NCBI GenBank assembly: GCA_955651875.1
Contig: CATPAP010000252.1
Coordinates: 1-15,127, forward strand
Length of the DNA stretch: 15,127 bases
Direction: 5' to 3'
Source of the DNA: Candidatus Dormiibacterota bacterium
Lineage (GTDB): Bacteria > Chloroflexota > Dormibacteria > Aeolococcales > Aeolococcaceae
Positions 1-6,257 of the stretch are shown one piece after another (the stretch's first letter is position 1; each line of letters starts with the position of its first letter). Both the position numbers and the translations under genes were made by a program. The notes beneath the pieces were generated by a model. That model worked only from the letters and a program-made list of their open reading frames with translations, was not told where the DNA came from and did not search any database.

Positions 1-131
1 CTGGGTATTGCCGTTGGTGTTGCCGACCGCACCTGAGCGCCCCCGCAGCCGCCGAGAGCCACGCTCACGCAGAGCAGGGTCATCTGCCCGGTCGTGCGAA
101 GGGCTCTCGACCGACGCCGACGTTGGCTCAT
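1..131 (-). CDS. Putative lipoprotein, N-terminal part (runs off the left edge)
   Basis: The reverse strand reads ATG at 131-129, preceded by a good ribosome binding site (GGAGGA, 140-135). The 43 visible residues form a lipoprotein signal peptide: a basic n-region (QRRRRSRALR, residues 3-12), a hydrophobic stretch (about 17-28), and a lipobox-like LGGC with the lipidated Cys at residue 29. Thr/Pro/Ala-rich residues follow, as in the linker of many secreted lipoproteins. The mature domain lies outside the window, so the function is unknown; substrate-binding or cell-wall proteins are typical of such precursors. The gene points away from everything else in the window, and its upstream region overlaps the acyl-CoA synthetase relic. 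That the 43 codons are a gene start is well supported by SD, signal and lipobox together. Confidence 0.7.
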   Translation of the reverse strand, partial: MSQRRRRSRALRTTGQMTLLCVSVALGGCGGAQVRSATPTAIP

Positions 132-150
132 TTGTCCTCCGCCGCGCAGT

Positions 151-273
151 AAGGTCAGGGAGTTGAGAGTGGTTGCCGAGGACGGGACTGAGGTGCCCGC
201 CGATGGGCAGTCGATCGGGGAGATTGTGGCTCGGGGCAACGTCGTAATGCAAGGGAGCTACAAGGGCGCGTAA
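151..273 (+). pseudogene. Relic of an acyl-CoA synthetase (AMP-binding enzyme)
   Basis: This frame reads KVRELRVV, then EDGTEVPADGQSIGEI, then VARGNVVMQGSYKGA and a TAA stop (271-273). It matches the conserved segment of the AMP-binding/fatty-acyl-CoA synthetase family in which 'RVVDxxGxxVPADGxxxGEIVxRGxxVMxGYYxDPEAT' precedes the GDL/GDI motif. Only about 41 of the usual 500 or more residues are present. There is no start, no P-loop and no C-terminal lid domain, and the flanking bases in all frames do not continue the family. It is therefore a broken remnant and not expressed. It occupies the upstream region of the leftmost lipoprotein gene on the opposite strand. Recognition comes from recalled family patterns and was not checked by alignment. 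Confidence 0.65.
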
Positions 274-313
274 GCCCGCTACGGTGATGGCCGCGACCGA
301 TGGTCCTTGCCGT

Positions 314-330
314 CGGTGCCCCAGGCACCG
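314..330. repeat. Perfect 7-bp hairpin
   Basis: CGGTGCC (314-320) and GGCACCG (324-330) pair perfectly around a 3-nt loop. There is no T-run on either side, so it is not a standard intrinsic terminator. It lies between the acyl-CoA synthetase relic and the gene-poor stretch. Its role is unknown. Confidence 0.4.
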
Positions 331-508
331 TGTGGCATACCATCGAGCCTACAACAAGGGGCAGCAATCCGACGCGGGAACATGTCATGCAGCACCGACG
401 TCACTCCTGTCCCCACCAATTTGGCGGTGCCAACCGAACTACTTCGAGAGCGCGGTCGGTGATTCCTCCGACACCAACTCCTAGCTAGATCCCGCGCTGA
501 CTTGATGG

Positions 509-530
509 GGGCGGCTCACGGGAGCCGCTC
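509..530. repeat. GC-rich hairpin, possibly a weak terminator
   Basis: GCGGCTC (511-517) and GAGCCGC (522-528) pair around a 4-nt ACGG loop. A G-T and a G-C pair (509-510 with 529-530) extend the stem to 9 bp. No T-tract follows on either strand. It could be a terminator of the U-tract-free kind sometimes proposed in high-GC bacteria, or a remnant of one. Confidence 0.4.
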
Positions 531-577
531 GGCCCACCGGCCATCCCGCGCAAACTCTCATCTATTTCCAGATCGGA

Positions 578-762
578 ATGGCGGCGCAGATTCCTGATAC
601 CGTGGTGTACGCGTTTACCTCCGAGACCGTGCCGGCTGACACGTCGTCGTACAACACGAGGACGAAAGCCACCGGGCTGAAGCCGCGCTCGATGACGCCA
701 TCAATCCGGCGATGGCCGCCGCCTGCGCTGAGATGACCAGGATCACAGTACGCGCTGAGTAG
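578..762 (+). pseudogene. Possible frameshifted coding remnant, family unknown
   Basis: Two overlapping plus-strand frames look more protein-like than their surroundings. Frame 578-736 begins ATG and reads AQIPDTVVYAFTSETVPAD. Frame 640-762 reads QHEDESHRAEAALDDAI, then NPAMAAACAEM, and ends in TAG. Joined by a frameshift near 640-655 they would give one peptide of about 55-60 residues. Neither has a convincing ribosome binding site and I do not recognise the family. This is an inference from composition only and could be chance. Confidence 0.2.
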
Positions 763-835
763 AGGAAACGCGCCACCGGGTCGAGCGCAGCGTTACCATC
801 GCCCTGGGGCGATAGAAGCCGGTGAACGCGCGCCA

Positions 836-847
836 CCACAGCTGTGG
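836..847. repeat. 12-bp perfect palindrome
   Basis: CCACAGCTGTGG reads the same on both strands. It lies about 40 nt beyond the stop of the 72-residue membrane protein gene. It could be a dimeric regulator site or chance; nothing nearby decides between these. Confidence 0.25.
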
Positions 848-889
848 CTGCAGAGGATGTCTGGTGTGTTCCGCTGCCATGCGGCGAGT

Positions 890-1108
890 CTATCGGGGCG
901 AGATGTGCGTGCTGCGTCGCGCGACCTGGAAGACCGACAGCCCCAGCATGCTCAGCACAGCGAGCGGCAGCAGCCACCACGCGCTGATCCCGGCGCGGGT
1001 GAGCACTGCGGTGAGGGCGAGCGAGATCACCACGCCGACCGCCAGGCGGTAGTCGTCGCCGACGATGAAGTCCCACCAGAACAGCGCGAAGGCGCGAACA
1101 TGGCGCAT
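890..1108 (-). CDS. Small membrane protein, two predicted transmembrane helices
   Basis: The product is 72 residues with two hydrophobic helices (about 22-37 and 43-60), an aromatic-rich N-terminus (FALFWWDFIVGDDYR) and a basic C-terminus. Its ATG (1108-1106) overlaps the TGA of the upstream COG4280-like gene in a TGATG arrangement, a strong sign of translational coupling. The two proteins are probably made together and may form a complex. The WWDFIVGDDYRLAVG stretch between the N-terminus and the first helix looks conserved-domain-like, but I cannot name a family. Its function is unknown; the genuine-gene call rests on coupling, composition and membrane character. Confidence 0.75.
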   Translation of the reverse strand: MRHVRAFALFWWDFIVGDDYRLAVGVVISLALTAVLTRAGISAWWLLPLAVLSMLGLSVFQVARRSTHISPR

Positions 1109-1866
1109 CAGGCGGTGCCCACCCCGATGGTCCTGGCGACCGGTGCGGCGCGACGCAGCACCGCCACCATGGCGACGCTGATCAGCACCGTCACCGGGAT
1201 GATCACGGCGAGCGCGATGTCACCGCCGGGCCAGGTGACCCCGGCGCCCTCGGCACCCCAGAACGTGCCGAACGAGGTGAGCATCGCGCCGACGGCGAAC
1301 TTCAAGGTGTTCTCGGGCACCCGCGACAGCGGCGCCCGCACGACGGCGACGGTCCCGAGGACGAGCAGCGCCGCGGCAAGGGCCCCGAGCACGGCGAGCC
1401 CGATGCGGCCCTGGTTGGTGCCGAAGGTGATGACGATGAACACCACCTCCAGGCCCTCGAGCAGCACGCCCTTGAAGCTCACGGTGAACCCGTAGGTGTC
1501 CAGGCGGCCGGCGTTCACCGCCGCCTCACGGGCGCGCTCGCGCTCCTCGTGAAACGACTGCTCCTCGTTGTGGAGCGCCTTGAGACCGCCGGCGCGAAGG
1601 ATCGCCTTGCGCAGCCAGCTGAGACCGAACACGAGGAGCAGACCACCGATGGCCAGGCGCAGCGCGCTCAGCGGGATGGCGGTGAGCGCCGGTCCCAGGG
1701 CTGCCACGATCGCCGCCAGCGCGAGCAGTCCGACGCCGACGCCGATGAGAGCTCCGCGCCACCCGCGGGTCACTCCGACGGCGACGACGATGGTGGCCGC
1801 CTCGACCATCTCCACCGCGCTGGCGAGGAAGACGGCGACGATGAGCAGGACGGCGCTGGCGGTCAT
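1108..1866 (-). CDS. COG4280-like multi-pass membrane protein (possible metal/cation transporter)
   Basis: The product is 252 residues with about six to seven hydrophobic helices. It has two similar halves. Each opens with a membrane helix carrying an ExxE pair: E19-MV-E22 followed by AATIVVAVG, and E137-GL-E140 followed by VVFIVITFG. Between them is a charged cytoplasmic-type loop (about 98-120, HNEEQSFHEERERAREA). Duplicated helices with ExxE pairs resemble the REGLE motif of FTR1 iron permeases and the duplicated acidic motifs of UPF0016 and LysE-type transporters, so cation transport is a reasonable inference. It is not proven. I chose M1 at 1866 because the upstream in-frame extension (to 2043) is Arg-rich and soluble. 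The start overlaps the stop of a short leader ORF (ATGA). The next gene is coupled by TGATG. Confidence 0.75.
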   Translation of the reverse strand: MTASAVLLIVAVFLASAVEMVEAATIVVAVGVTRGWRGALIGVGVGLLALAAIVAALGPALTAIPLSALRLAIGGLLLVFGLSWLRKAILRAGGLKALHNEEQSFHEERERAREAAVNAGRLDTYGFTVSFKGVLLEGLEVVFIVITFGTNQGRIGLAVLGALAAALLVLGTVAVVRAPLSRVPENTLKFAVGAMLTSFGTFWGAEGAGVTWPGGDIALAVIIPVTVLISVAMVAVLRRAAPVARTIGVGTA

Positions 1867-1892
1867 GGGCGGGCGCGGTTCGCGACTGTCAT
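1863..1892 (-). CDS. Nine-codon leader ORF coupled to the COG4280-like gene
   Basis: The reverse strand has a strong ribosome binding site (GGAGGG) just before ATG 1892-1890. The ORF encodes MTVANRARP and stops at TGA 1865-1863. That stop overlaps the ATG (1866-1864) of the membrane protein gene as ATGA. The membrane protein start has no Shine-Dalgarno sequence of its own (CGCCCGCCC precedes it), so its translation probably depends on ribosomes finishing this leader. The peptide is unlikely to have a function of its own. An alternative is that it is a chance ORF and the SD serves a distant start. Confidence 0.5.
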   Translation of the reverse strand: MTVANRARP

Positions 1893-2132
1893 GGGTCCCT
1901 CCATCCTGCCAGAGCCGCCCCTGCGCGCCGCGGGTTGACCGGAAGGCTGGACTAACGCCCGATTGGGAACGGGACCGGGATCGCAGCACCCCGGTGGAAC
2001 AGCGATCGTTACTGGGACGCCATCGGCGTACATCCGCTGCCAATCAGGTCCGCTCGCGGGATCGAGGATGTCGACCGACGTGATTCAGATCGAGATCCGC
2101 CCCGGCGCGGGCGACCGGCAACGACTGAGGCG

Positions 2133-3116
2133 CTAGCGGTTCACCGACGCCATGTCCCAGTTGCGCTGGCCCTTGACTGCGTCCCGCGGCACCGCCGCGT
2201 CGAGTTGAGCCATCTCCTCGTCGGTGAGCTCGATGTCAGCGGCGGCGGCGTTCTCCTCGACACGTGAGGCCCGCTTGGTGCCTGGGATGGGCACGATTTC
2301 CTCACCGCGGTTGAGCACCCACGCCAGCGCCAGCTGGGCCGCAGTCACCCCGCGCGCCGACGCAAGCTGGCCCACGCGCCGCGCCAGGGCCACGTTGGCG
2401 TCGAGGTTATCCTCCGCGAAGCGCGGGAAGCGCTCGCGGCGCACGTCGTCAGCGGGCAGCGAGTCGGTGCCGGCGATGGCGCCGGTGAGCAGGCCACGGC
2501 CGAGCGGGCTGTAGGCGACGAGCCCGATGCCGAGCTCGCGGAGGACGGGGATGACCTTGTCCTCGATGTCCAGCGCAAACAGAGAGTACTCGCTCTGCAC
2601 CGCGGTGATCGGGTGGACTGCGTGGGCGCGCCTAATTGTCGACGCCGCCGCCTCGGACAGCCCGATGCAGCGCACCTTGCCGACCTGTACGAGCTCCGCC
2701 ATCGCGCCCACCGTCTCCTCAACCGGCACATTGGAGTCGACACGGTGCTGGTAATAGAGGTCGATGTGGTCGGTGCGCAGGCGCTCGAGACTCGCGTCGC
2801 AGGCACGACGCACGTACTCGGGGGAGCCGTTGATGGGCTGGCTGCCGTCAGGTTTGCGTTCGAAGCCGAATTTCGTTGCCAGCACAACGCGGTCCCGGCG
2901 ATCGGCGATCGCCTTGCCGACCAGCTGTTCGTTGGTGAAGGGACCATAACTGTCGGCGGTATCGAGGAAGTCGATGCCGAGCTCGATGGCCCGGTGGATG
3001 GCGGCGATGCCGTCGCCCTCCTTGCGATCGCCCTGCGACCCGTAGTAGTCCGACATCCCCATGCAGCCGAGCCCGAGAGCCGATACCTCGAGCTCACTCA
3101 GCCTGCGTCGCTTCAT
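2133..3116 (-). CDS. Aldo/keto reductase (AKR13/YakC-like)
   Basis: This is a cytosolic NADPH-dependent carbonyl reductase of the AKR superfamily, 327 residues, normal length for the group. The catalytic tetrad is complete: D52 and Y57 in DFLDTADSYGPF, K82 in ATKFGF, H124 in YYQHRVD. Other family landmarks are LGLGCMGMS (about 15-22), VAYSPLGRGLLTG and the cofactor motif IPGTKR. The start is ATG 3116-3114 with SD GGAGG seven nt upstream. It overlaps the end of the NADH dehydrogenase gene by 4 nt (ATGA), so the two are translationally coupled in the MarR-led operon. The natural substrate cannot be read from sequence. Relatives reduce quinones, methylglyoxal and other aldehydes, which would suit its respiratory neighbour. 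Confidence 0.93.
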   Translation of the reverse strand: MKRRRLSELEVSALGLGCMGMSDYYGSQGDRKEGDGIAAIHRAIELGIDFLDTADSYGPFTNEQLVGKAIADRRDRVVLATKFGFERKPDGSQPINGSPEYVRRACDASLERLRTDHIDLYYQHRVDSNVPVEETVGAMAELVQVGKVRCIGLSEAAASTIRRAHAVHPITAVQSEYSLFALDIEDKVIPVLRELGIGLVAYSPLGRGLLTGAIAGTDSLPADDVRRERFPRFAEDNLDANVALARRVGQLASARGVTAAQLALAWVLNRGEEIVPIPGTKRASRVEENAAAADIELTDEEMAQLDAAVPRDAVKGQRNWDMASVNR

Positions 3117-4393
3117 GGTCGTGCCTCCGTGTCCGGTTGATCAGTGGCGCGGTCCGATGAGACCTCGGTGATGAGGCGGACCGGGCGGTCGTAGAAGATG
3201 TAGTTCCAACCCCAGTTGATCAGAACCACCGCCTTGCTGCGGAACGTGATGATGTACGTCAGGTGAACGAAGAGCCACATCAGCCATCCGACGAAGCCAG
3301 CGACCCGGATGCGGCCGATCTGCACCACGGCGAAGTTGCGGCCCACCGTCGCCATCGTGCCCTTGTCACGGTAGCGGAACGGCGTGGGCAAGCCGCCGCC
3401 GAGCATCGCGATGACGTTGCTGGCGGCGTGCTTGCCCTGCTGGATGGCGACGGGGGCGAGCATCGGCAGCGGTTGGCCGGCCTCCTCGAACTCGGCGAGA
3501 TCGCCGATCACCTGGACCTCGTCATGGTCAGGCAGCTGCAGGGTGGCGCGGACGGGCACGCGGCCAGAGTGGGCGACGTGGGGGGTCAGCCCCTCGCCGA
3601 GCGGTGAGGCGCGAACGCCGGCAGTCCAGATCACGGTCTCCGACTCGATACGGGCGCCGTTGTCGAGAGTGATGCCGCGGTCGTCCGCCTCCGCGACTGT
3701 CCGTCCGAGCATCAACTCCACACCACGACGGCGGAGCAGCCCGGCCGCCATCGCACCGAGACGGGGATGGAAGGACTCGAGGATGCGCGTCCGTCCCTCC
3801 ACGATCACGACACGCACCGACGCGAAGTCGAGCCGAGGAAAGTCCCTGGGGAGCAGGTGTGAGAAGAGCTCGCTCAATGCGCCGGCGTACTCGACGCCCG
3901 TCGGGCCGGCGCCCGCGATGACGAACGTCAGCAGGTGCCGGCGCCACTCGTCGTCCGTCGTCTCCGCAGCTTCCTCGAAGCGGCTGAGCACCTTCGCGCG
4001 CAGGCTGAGCGCGTCGGTGAGGCCCTTGAGGCCCATGGTGTGCGCGGCGAGCTGCTTGTTGCCGAAGTGGTTGGTCACAGACCCGGCGGCGACGATCAGG
4101 TAGGCGTAGGAGATCTCCTCGTCACCGTGCACCACACGGCGTTCGAGGTCGATACCGCGCACGGTCTCCATGCGCACGTCGGTGTTGGCGTGGCCCCGCA
4201 GGATGGTGCGCACCGGGTGGGCGATCTCCGACGGGTCGAGGAGGCCGGACGCCACCTGGTACAGCAGCGGTTGGAAGAGGTGGTAGTTGTGGCGGTCGAT
4301 GATGAGCACATCGACGTCGGCGGTGCGCAGCGCACGGGCCGCACTCAGGCCACCGAACCCTGCTCCGACGATGACCACGCGCGGTCGCGTCAT
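3113..4393 (-). CDS. ndh: Type II NADH dehydrogenase (NDH-2)
   Basis: This is a membrane-associated FAD enzyme that oxidises NADH and reduces quinone without pumping protons. The product is 426 residues. The FAD-binding GAGFGG lies at 10-15 and is followed by DRHNYHLFQPLLYQVASG (33-50), a signature of NDH-2. The NADH-binding GAGPTGVE is at 161-168, the second FAD motif VIGDLA at 295-300, and the quinone-site region PVAIQQGKHA at 314-323. The C-terminal segment 364-390 is hydrophobic and fits the membrane anchor. The start is ATG 4393-4391 with SD GGAGGGAG. It sits 23 nt after the MFS gene and overlaps the aldo/keto reductase by 4 nt. Placement under a MarR regulator suggests an inducible dehydrogenase, possibly answering redox or quinone stress, rather than the housekeeping copy. 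Confidence 0.93.
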   Translation of the reverse strand: MTRPRVVIVGAGFGGLSAARALRTADVDVLIIDRHNYHLFQPLLYQVASGLLDPSEIAHPVRTILRGHANTDVRMETVRGIDLERRVVHGDEEISYAYLIVAAGSVTNHFGNKQLAAHTMGLKGLTDALSLRAKVLSRFEEAAETTDDEWRRHLLTFVIAGAGPTGVEYAGALSELFSHLLPRDFPRLDFASVRVVIVEGRTRILESFHPRLGAMAAGLLRRRGVELMLGRTVAEADDRGITLDNGARIESETVIWTAGVRASPLGEGLTPHVAHSGRVPVRATLQLPDHDEVQVIGDLAEFEEAGQPLPMLAPVAIQQGKHAASNVIAMLGGGLPTPFRYRDKGTMATVGRNFAVVQIGRIRVAGFVGWLMWLFVHLTYIITFRSKAVVLINWGWNYIFYDRPVRLITEVSSDRATDQPDTEARP

Positions 4394-4416
4394 CGTCTCC
4401 CTCCGTTGGCCCCGTT

Positions 4417-5715
4417 CTACTCGCGTGCGGTAACCGTACTCGCGTCCGCACCGCCGATGCCCGGTATCGGCTTGCGCTCAGGAAGCGTGGTGCCACGTGC
4501 GCGCACGACGACCACGCCGCCGCACGCCGCCAGCACGCTGATGCCGCCCACGACGAGGAGGAAAGGGCCGGTGCCGTACCTCCCGGTGAGCCACCCCGTG
4601 AGGACACCTCCCAGCGGCGCAGTCCCGAAGAAGACGTAGCCGTACAGCGACAGCACCCTGCCGCGAAGCCGGTCGGGAACGACCATCTGCAGCGACGAGT
4701 TGCTCTGCGAGGCGTACAGCGAGAAGGTGAACCCGGTCAGGACGAGCACAGCGCACGCCGCCCAAACGGTGCGCTGGGGAGCGAGCAGGAGCAGCGAAGC
4801 CCCGAACCCTACTGCCCCGATGAGGAGCAGCTTGAGGCTCGCCCGCGACAGCGCCGCCGAGGTGAGGGCGCCGGCCAGCGCGCCGACGCCGAAGCAGGCG
4901 CTGAGCAGGCCGAAGACCTCGGGCCCGGATCGCAGGGTGTGGGCGGCGAGCACAGGCAGGAGGACGTTGAAGTTGATCGCCAGGGTCGAGATCACCAGCA
5001 TGAGGAGCAGGACGAGCCGCACGGTCGGCGTGCGCCACGCGTAGGCGAGACCCTCGCCGACGCCGCGGAGCAGCGTGGGGCGGCTGGTGCCACGGTTGAC
5101 GGCGAAGAGCTCATCCTCGCGCATGAGCAGCAGCGCACCGACGACCGCGAGGAAGCTCACGGCGTTGATGAGGAAACAGACGCCCACGCCGGCTGTGGCG
5201 ATGAGGACACCGGCGATGGCGGGGCCGAACACGCGAGAGGCGTTGAACAGGCTGGAGTTGAGCGCGATGGCGTTGGGCAGCTCGGAGCGCCCCACCATCT
5301 GGATGGTGAAGGCCTGCCGCACCGGGGTGTCAAGGATGAGGATGGAGCCCGAGGCGGCGGCGAGAAGGAACACCTCCCACGTCTGGGCGGTGTGGGTCAG
5401 CGCGAGGACGGCGAGGGCCGTTGCGACCAGCATCGATGCCGACTGCGTGAAGACGAGGGTGCGGCGGGCGTTGAGGCGGTCGGCCAGGGAGCCGCCGAAG
5501 AGGCCGAACAGCGCGTAGGGCCCGAACTGGCACAGCGCGAGTGCGCCGACAGCGAAGGCTGACCCGTGCGTCAGCACGATGACGAACCACGCTTGGGCAA
5601 CGTTCTGCATCCACGTCCCGCTCAGCGAGACCACCTGCCCGCCGAAGTACAGACGGTAGTTGCGGTGACGCCTCAGCGACGCGAAGGTGCGAGCCGAGGC
5701 GTTTGCGACACGCAT
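4417..5715 (-). CDS. MFS exporter, EntS/MFS_3-like
   Basis: The product is 432 residues with about 12 hydrophobic helices in the cytoplasmic membrane. The N-terminus FASLRRHRNYRLYFGGQVVSLSGTWMQ is typical of the EntS/macrolide-efflux branch of the major facilitator superfamily. The motif-A loop GLFGGSLADRLNARR is at 71-85, and PVRQAFTIQMVGRSELPNAIALNS is also characteristic of the branch. These carriers use the proton gradient to export siderophores, drugs or lipophilic compounds; the substrate here is unknown. The gene starts 4 nt after the MarR stop, with GGAG upstream of its ATG, so regulator and pump are cotranscribed. This is a classical MarR-pump arrangement. Confidence 0.92.
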   Translation of the reverse strand: MRVANASARTFASLRRHRNYRLYFGGQVVSLSGTWMQNVAQAWFVIVLTHGSAFAVGALALCQFGPYALFGLFGGSLADRLNARRTLVFTQSASMLVATALAVLALTHTAQTWEVFLLAAASGSILILDTPVRQAFTIQMVGRSELPNAIALNSSLFNASRVFGPAIAGVLIATAGVGVCFLINAVSFLAVVGALLLMREDELFAVNRGTSRPTLLRGVGEGLAYAWRTPTVRLVLLLMLVISTLAINFNVLLPVLAAHTLRSGPEVFGLLSACFGVGALAGALTSAALSRASLKLLLIGAVGFGASLLLLAPQRTVWAACAVLVLTGFTFSLYASQSNSSLQMVVPDRLRGRVLSLYGYVFFGTAPLGGVLTGWLTGRYGTGPFLLVVGGISVLAACGGVVVVRARGTTLPERKPIPGIGGADASTVTARE

Positions 5716-5719
5716 CCGG

Positions 5720-6187
5720 TCAGCGCTCCACGAGCGCGCTCAGACCCGCCATGGCATTGTCGATCGCGCGCAATTGATCCTCGGGGAGATCGCGGAGGCG
5801 GGCGGCCAGCCACGCGGTGCGGCGCGACCGGACCGTGCGCAGCACACGGGCGCCCTCGGCCGTGCAGGTGAGCCCGACCCGGCGCCTGTCACCGCCGTCG
5901 ACGCGCGTGCGGGTGACCAGACCCGACGCCTCGAGACGGTCGATGTGATTGCACACCGACGAAGCTGACGTCCCCTCGCGGGCCGCCAGCTCGGCGACCC
6001 CGATGCCGGGGGAGCCGTGGATGGCGGACAGCAGGGAAACCTGGCTGCCTCCGATGCCCAGAGCATGCAGCTCGCGCCGCAGGTGCCTCTGGAGGTGAAG
6101 CAGGACGGGACGAAGGCCATTGGCCACCGCAACAGGATCGAGCGCCACGCGCGGATCCGTCGTCTCCATCGCGGCCTCGCTCACCAT
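5720..6187 (-). CDS. MarR-family transcriptional regulator
   Basis: The product is 155 residues, normal for this dimeric winged-helix family. The helix-turn-helix is at about 63-88 (GVAELAAREGTSASSVCNHIDRL), followed by the beta-wing with the family mark VDGGDRRRVGLT (96-107). Flanking helices form the dimer interface. The start is ambiguous. ATG 6187 lies 7 nt from a perfect TATAAT and would be a leaderless start, whereas ATG 6169 (residue 7) has GAGG five nt upstream. Both give an intact domain. The gene heads an operon with an MFS pump, NDH-2 and an aldo/keto reductase, and diverges from a GH5-MFS pair. It probably represses its own promoter and perhaps the divergent one until a small ligand binds. 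Confidence 0.92.
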   Translation of the reverse strand: MVSEAAMETTDPRVALDPVAVANGLRPVLLHLQRHLRRELHALGIGGSQVSLLSAIHGSPGIGVAELAAREGTSASSVCNHIDRLEASGLVTRTRVDGGDRRRVGLTCTAEGARVLRTVRSRRTAWLAARLRDLPEDQLRAIDNAMAGLSALVER

Positions 6188-6196
6188 ACAAATGAT

Positions 6197-6213
6197 TATA
6201 GAGGCTAACTATA
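6197..6213. promoter_or_regulatory. Candidate MarR operator
   Basis: TATAG (6197-6201) and CTATA (6209-6213) form a perfect inverted repeat around 7 nt. It overlaps the -10 box and spacer of the MarR promoter. MarR dimers commonly bind AT-rich repeats of 16-20 bp placed this way, so binding here would block RNA polymerase. The site also overlaps a possible -10 box for the opposite strand. Confidence 0.45.
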
Positions 6214-6215
6214 TT
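6210..6215 (+). promoter_or_regulatory. Possible -10 box for the GH5-MFS pair
   Basis: TATATT lies 42 nt before the GTG start of the glycosidase, in the short AT-rich patch shared with the MarR promoter. No good -35 box is visible 16-18 nt upstream. If used, it would put both divergent units under the same operator. Confidence 0.3.
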
Positions 6216-6257
6216 CTTGGCAACACGGTTGGCGGCGCGCGGTGCGACGATTCGCCG

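Larger units (their letters stand above)
274..889. other. Gene-poor stretch with degraded coding remnants
   Basis: No intact gene of recognisable family is seen on either strand. The short open frames here have no clear ribosome binding sites and do not resemble known proteins. The stretch holds two small hairpins (314-330, 509-530), a third at 798-813 (ATCGCC/GGCGAT around 4 nt), a 12-bp palindrome (836-847) and a possible frameshifted relic (578-762). Together with the acyl-CoA synthetase fragment just to the left, it looks like a decaying former coding region. Confidence 0.5.
6188..6223 (-). promoter_or_regulatory. Strong promoter of the MarR operon (leaderless type)
   Basis: On the reverse strand the -35 box TTGCCA (6223-6218) is separated by exactly 17 nt from the -10 box TATAAT (6200-6195). 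The first base of the MarR ATG (6187) lies 7 nt after the -10 box, so transcription should begin at or next to the A of the start codon. This is the best consensus promoter in the window. Confidence 0.75.

Noticed and set aside
279..338. Minus-strand 19-codon ORF 7 nt after a TAGGCT box
   Set aside because: The geometry fits a leaderless start, but the peptide is not recognisable and lies in a decaying region; a TANNNT box near an ATG is expected by chance.
380..460. Plus-strand peptide TDVTPVPTNLAVPTELLRE, slightly like the start of some acyl-CoA synthetases
   Set aside because: The match is weak and stops after 26 codons without further family motifs, so it is not enough to call a second relic.
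615..1076. Minus-strand 153-residue frame
   Set aside because: It overlaps the coupled 72-residue membrane protein gene in another frame and is Arg/Ser/Ala-rich shadow sequence.
6120..6257. N-terminal extension of GH5 to 6120
   Set aside because: It overlaps the MarR gene and its promoter. GTG 6258 gives a normal signal peptide.
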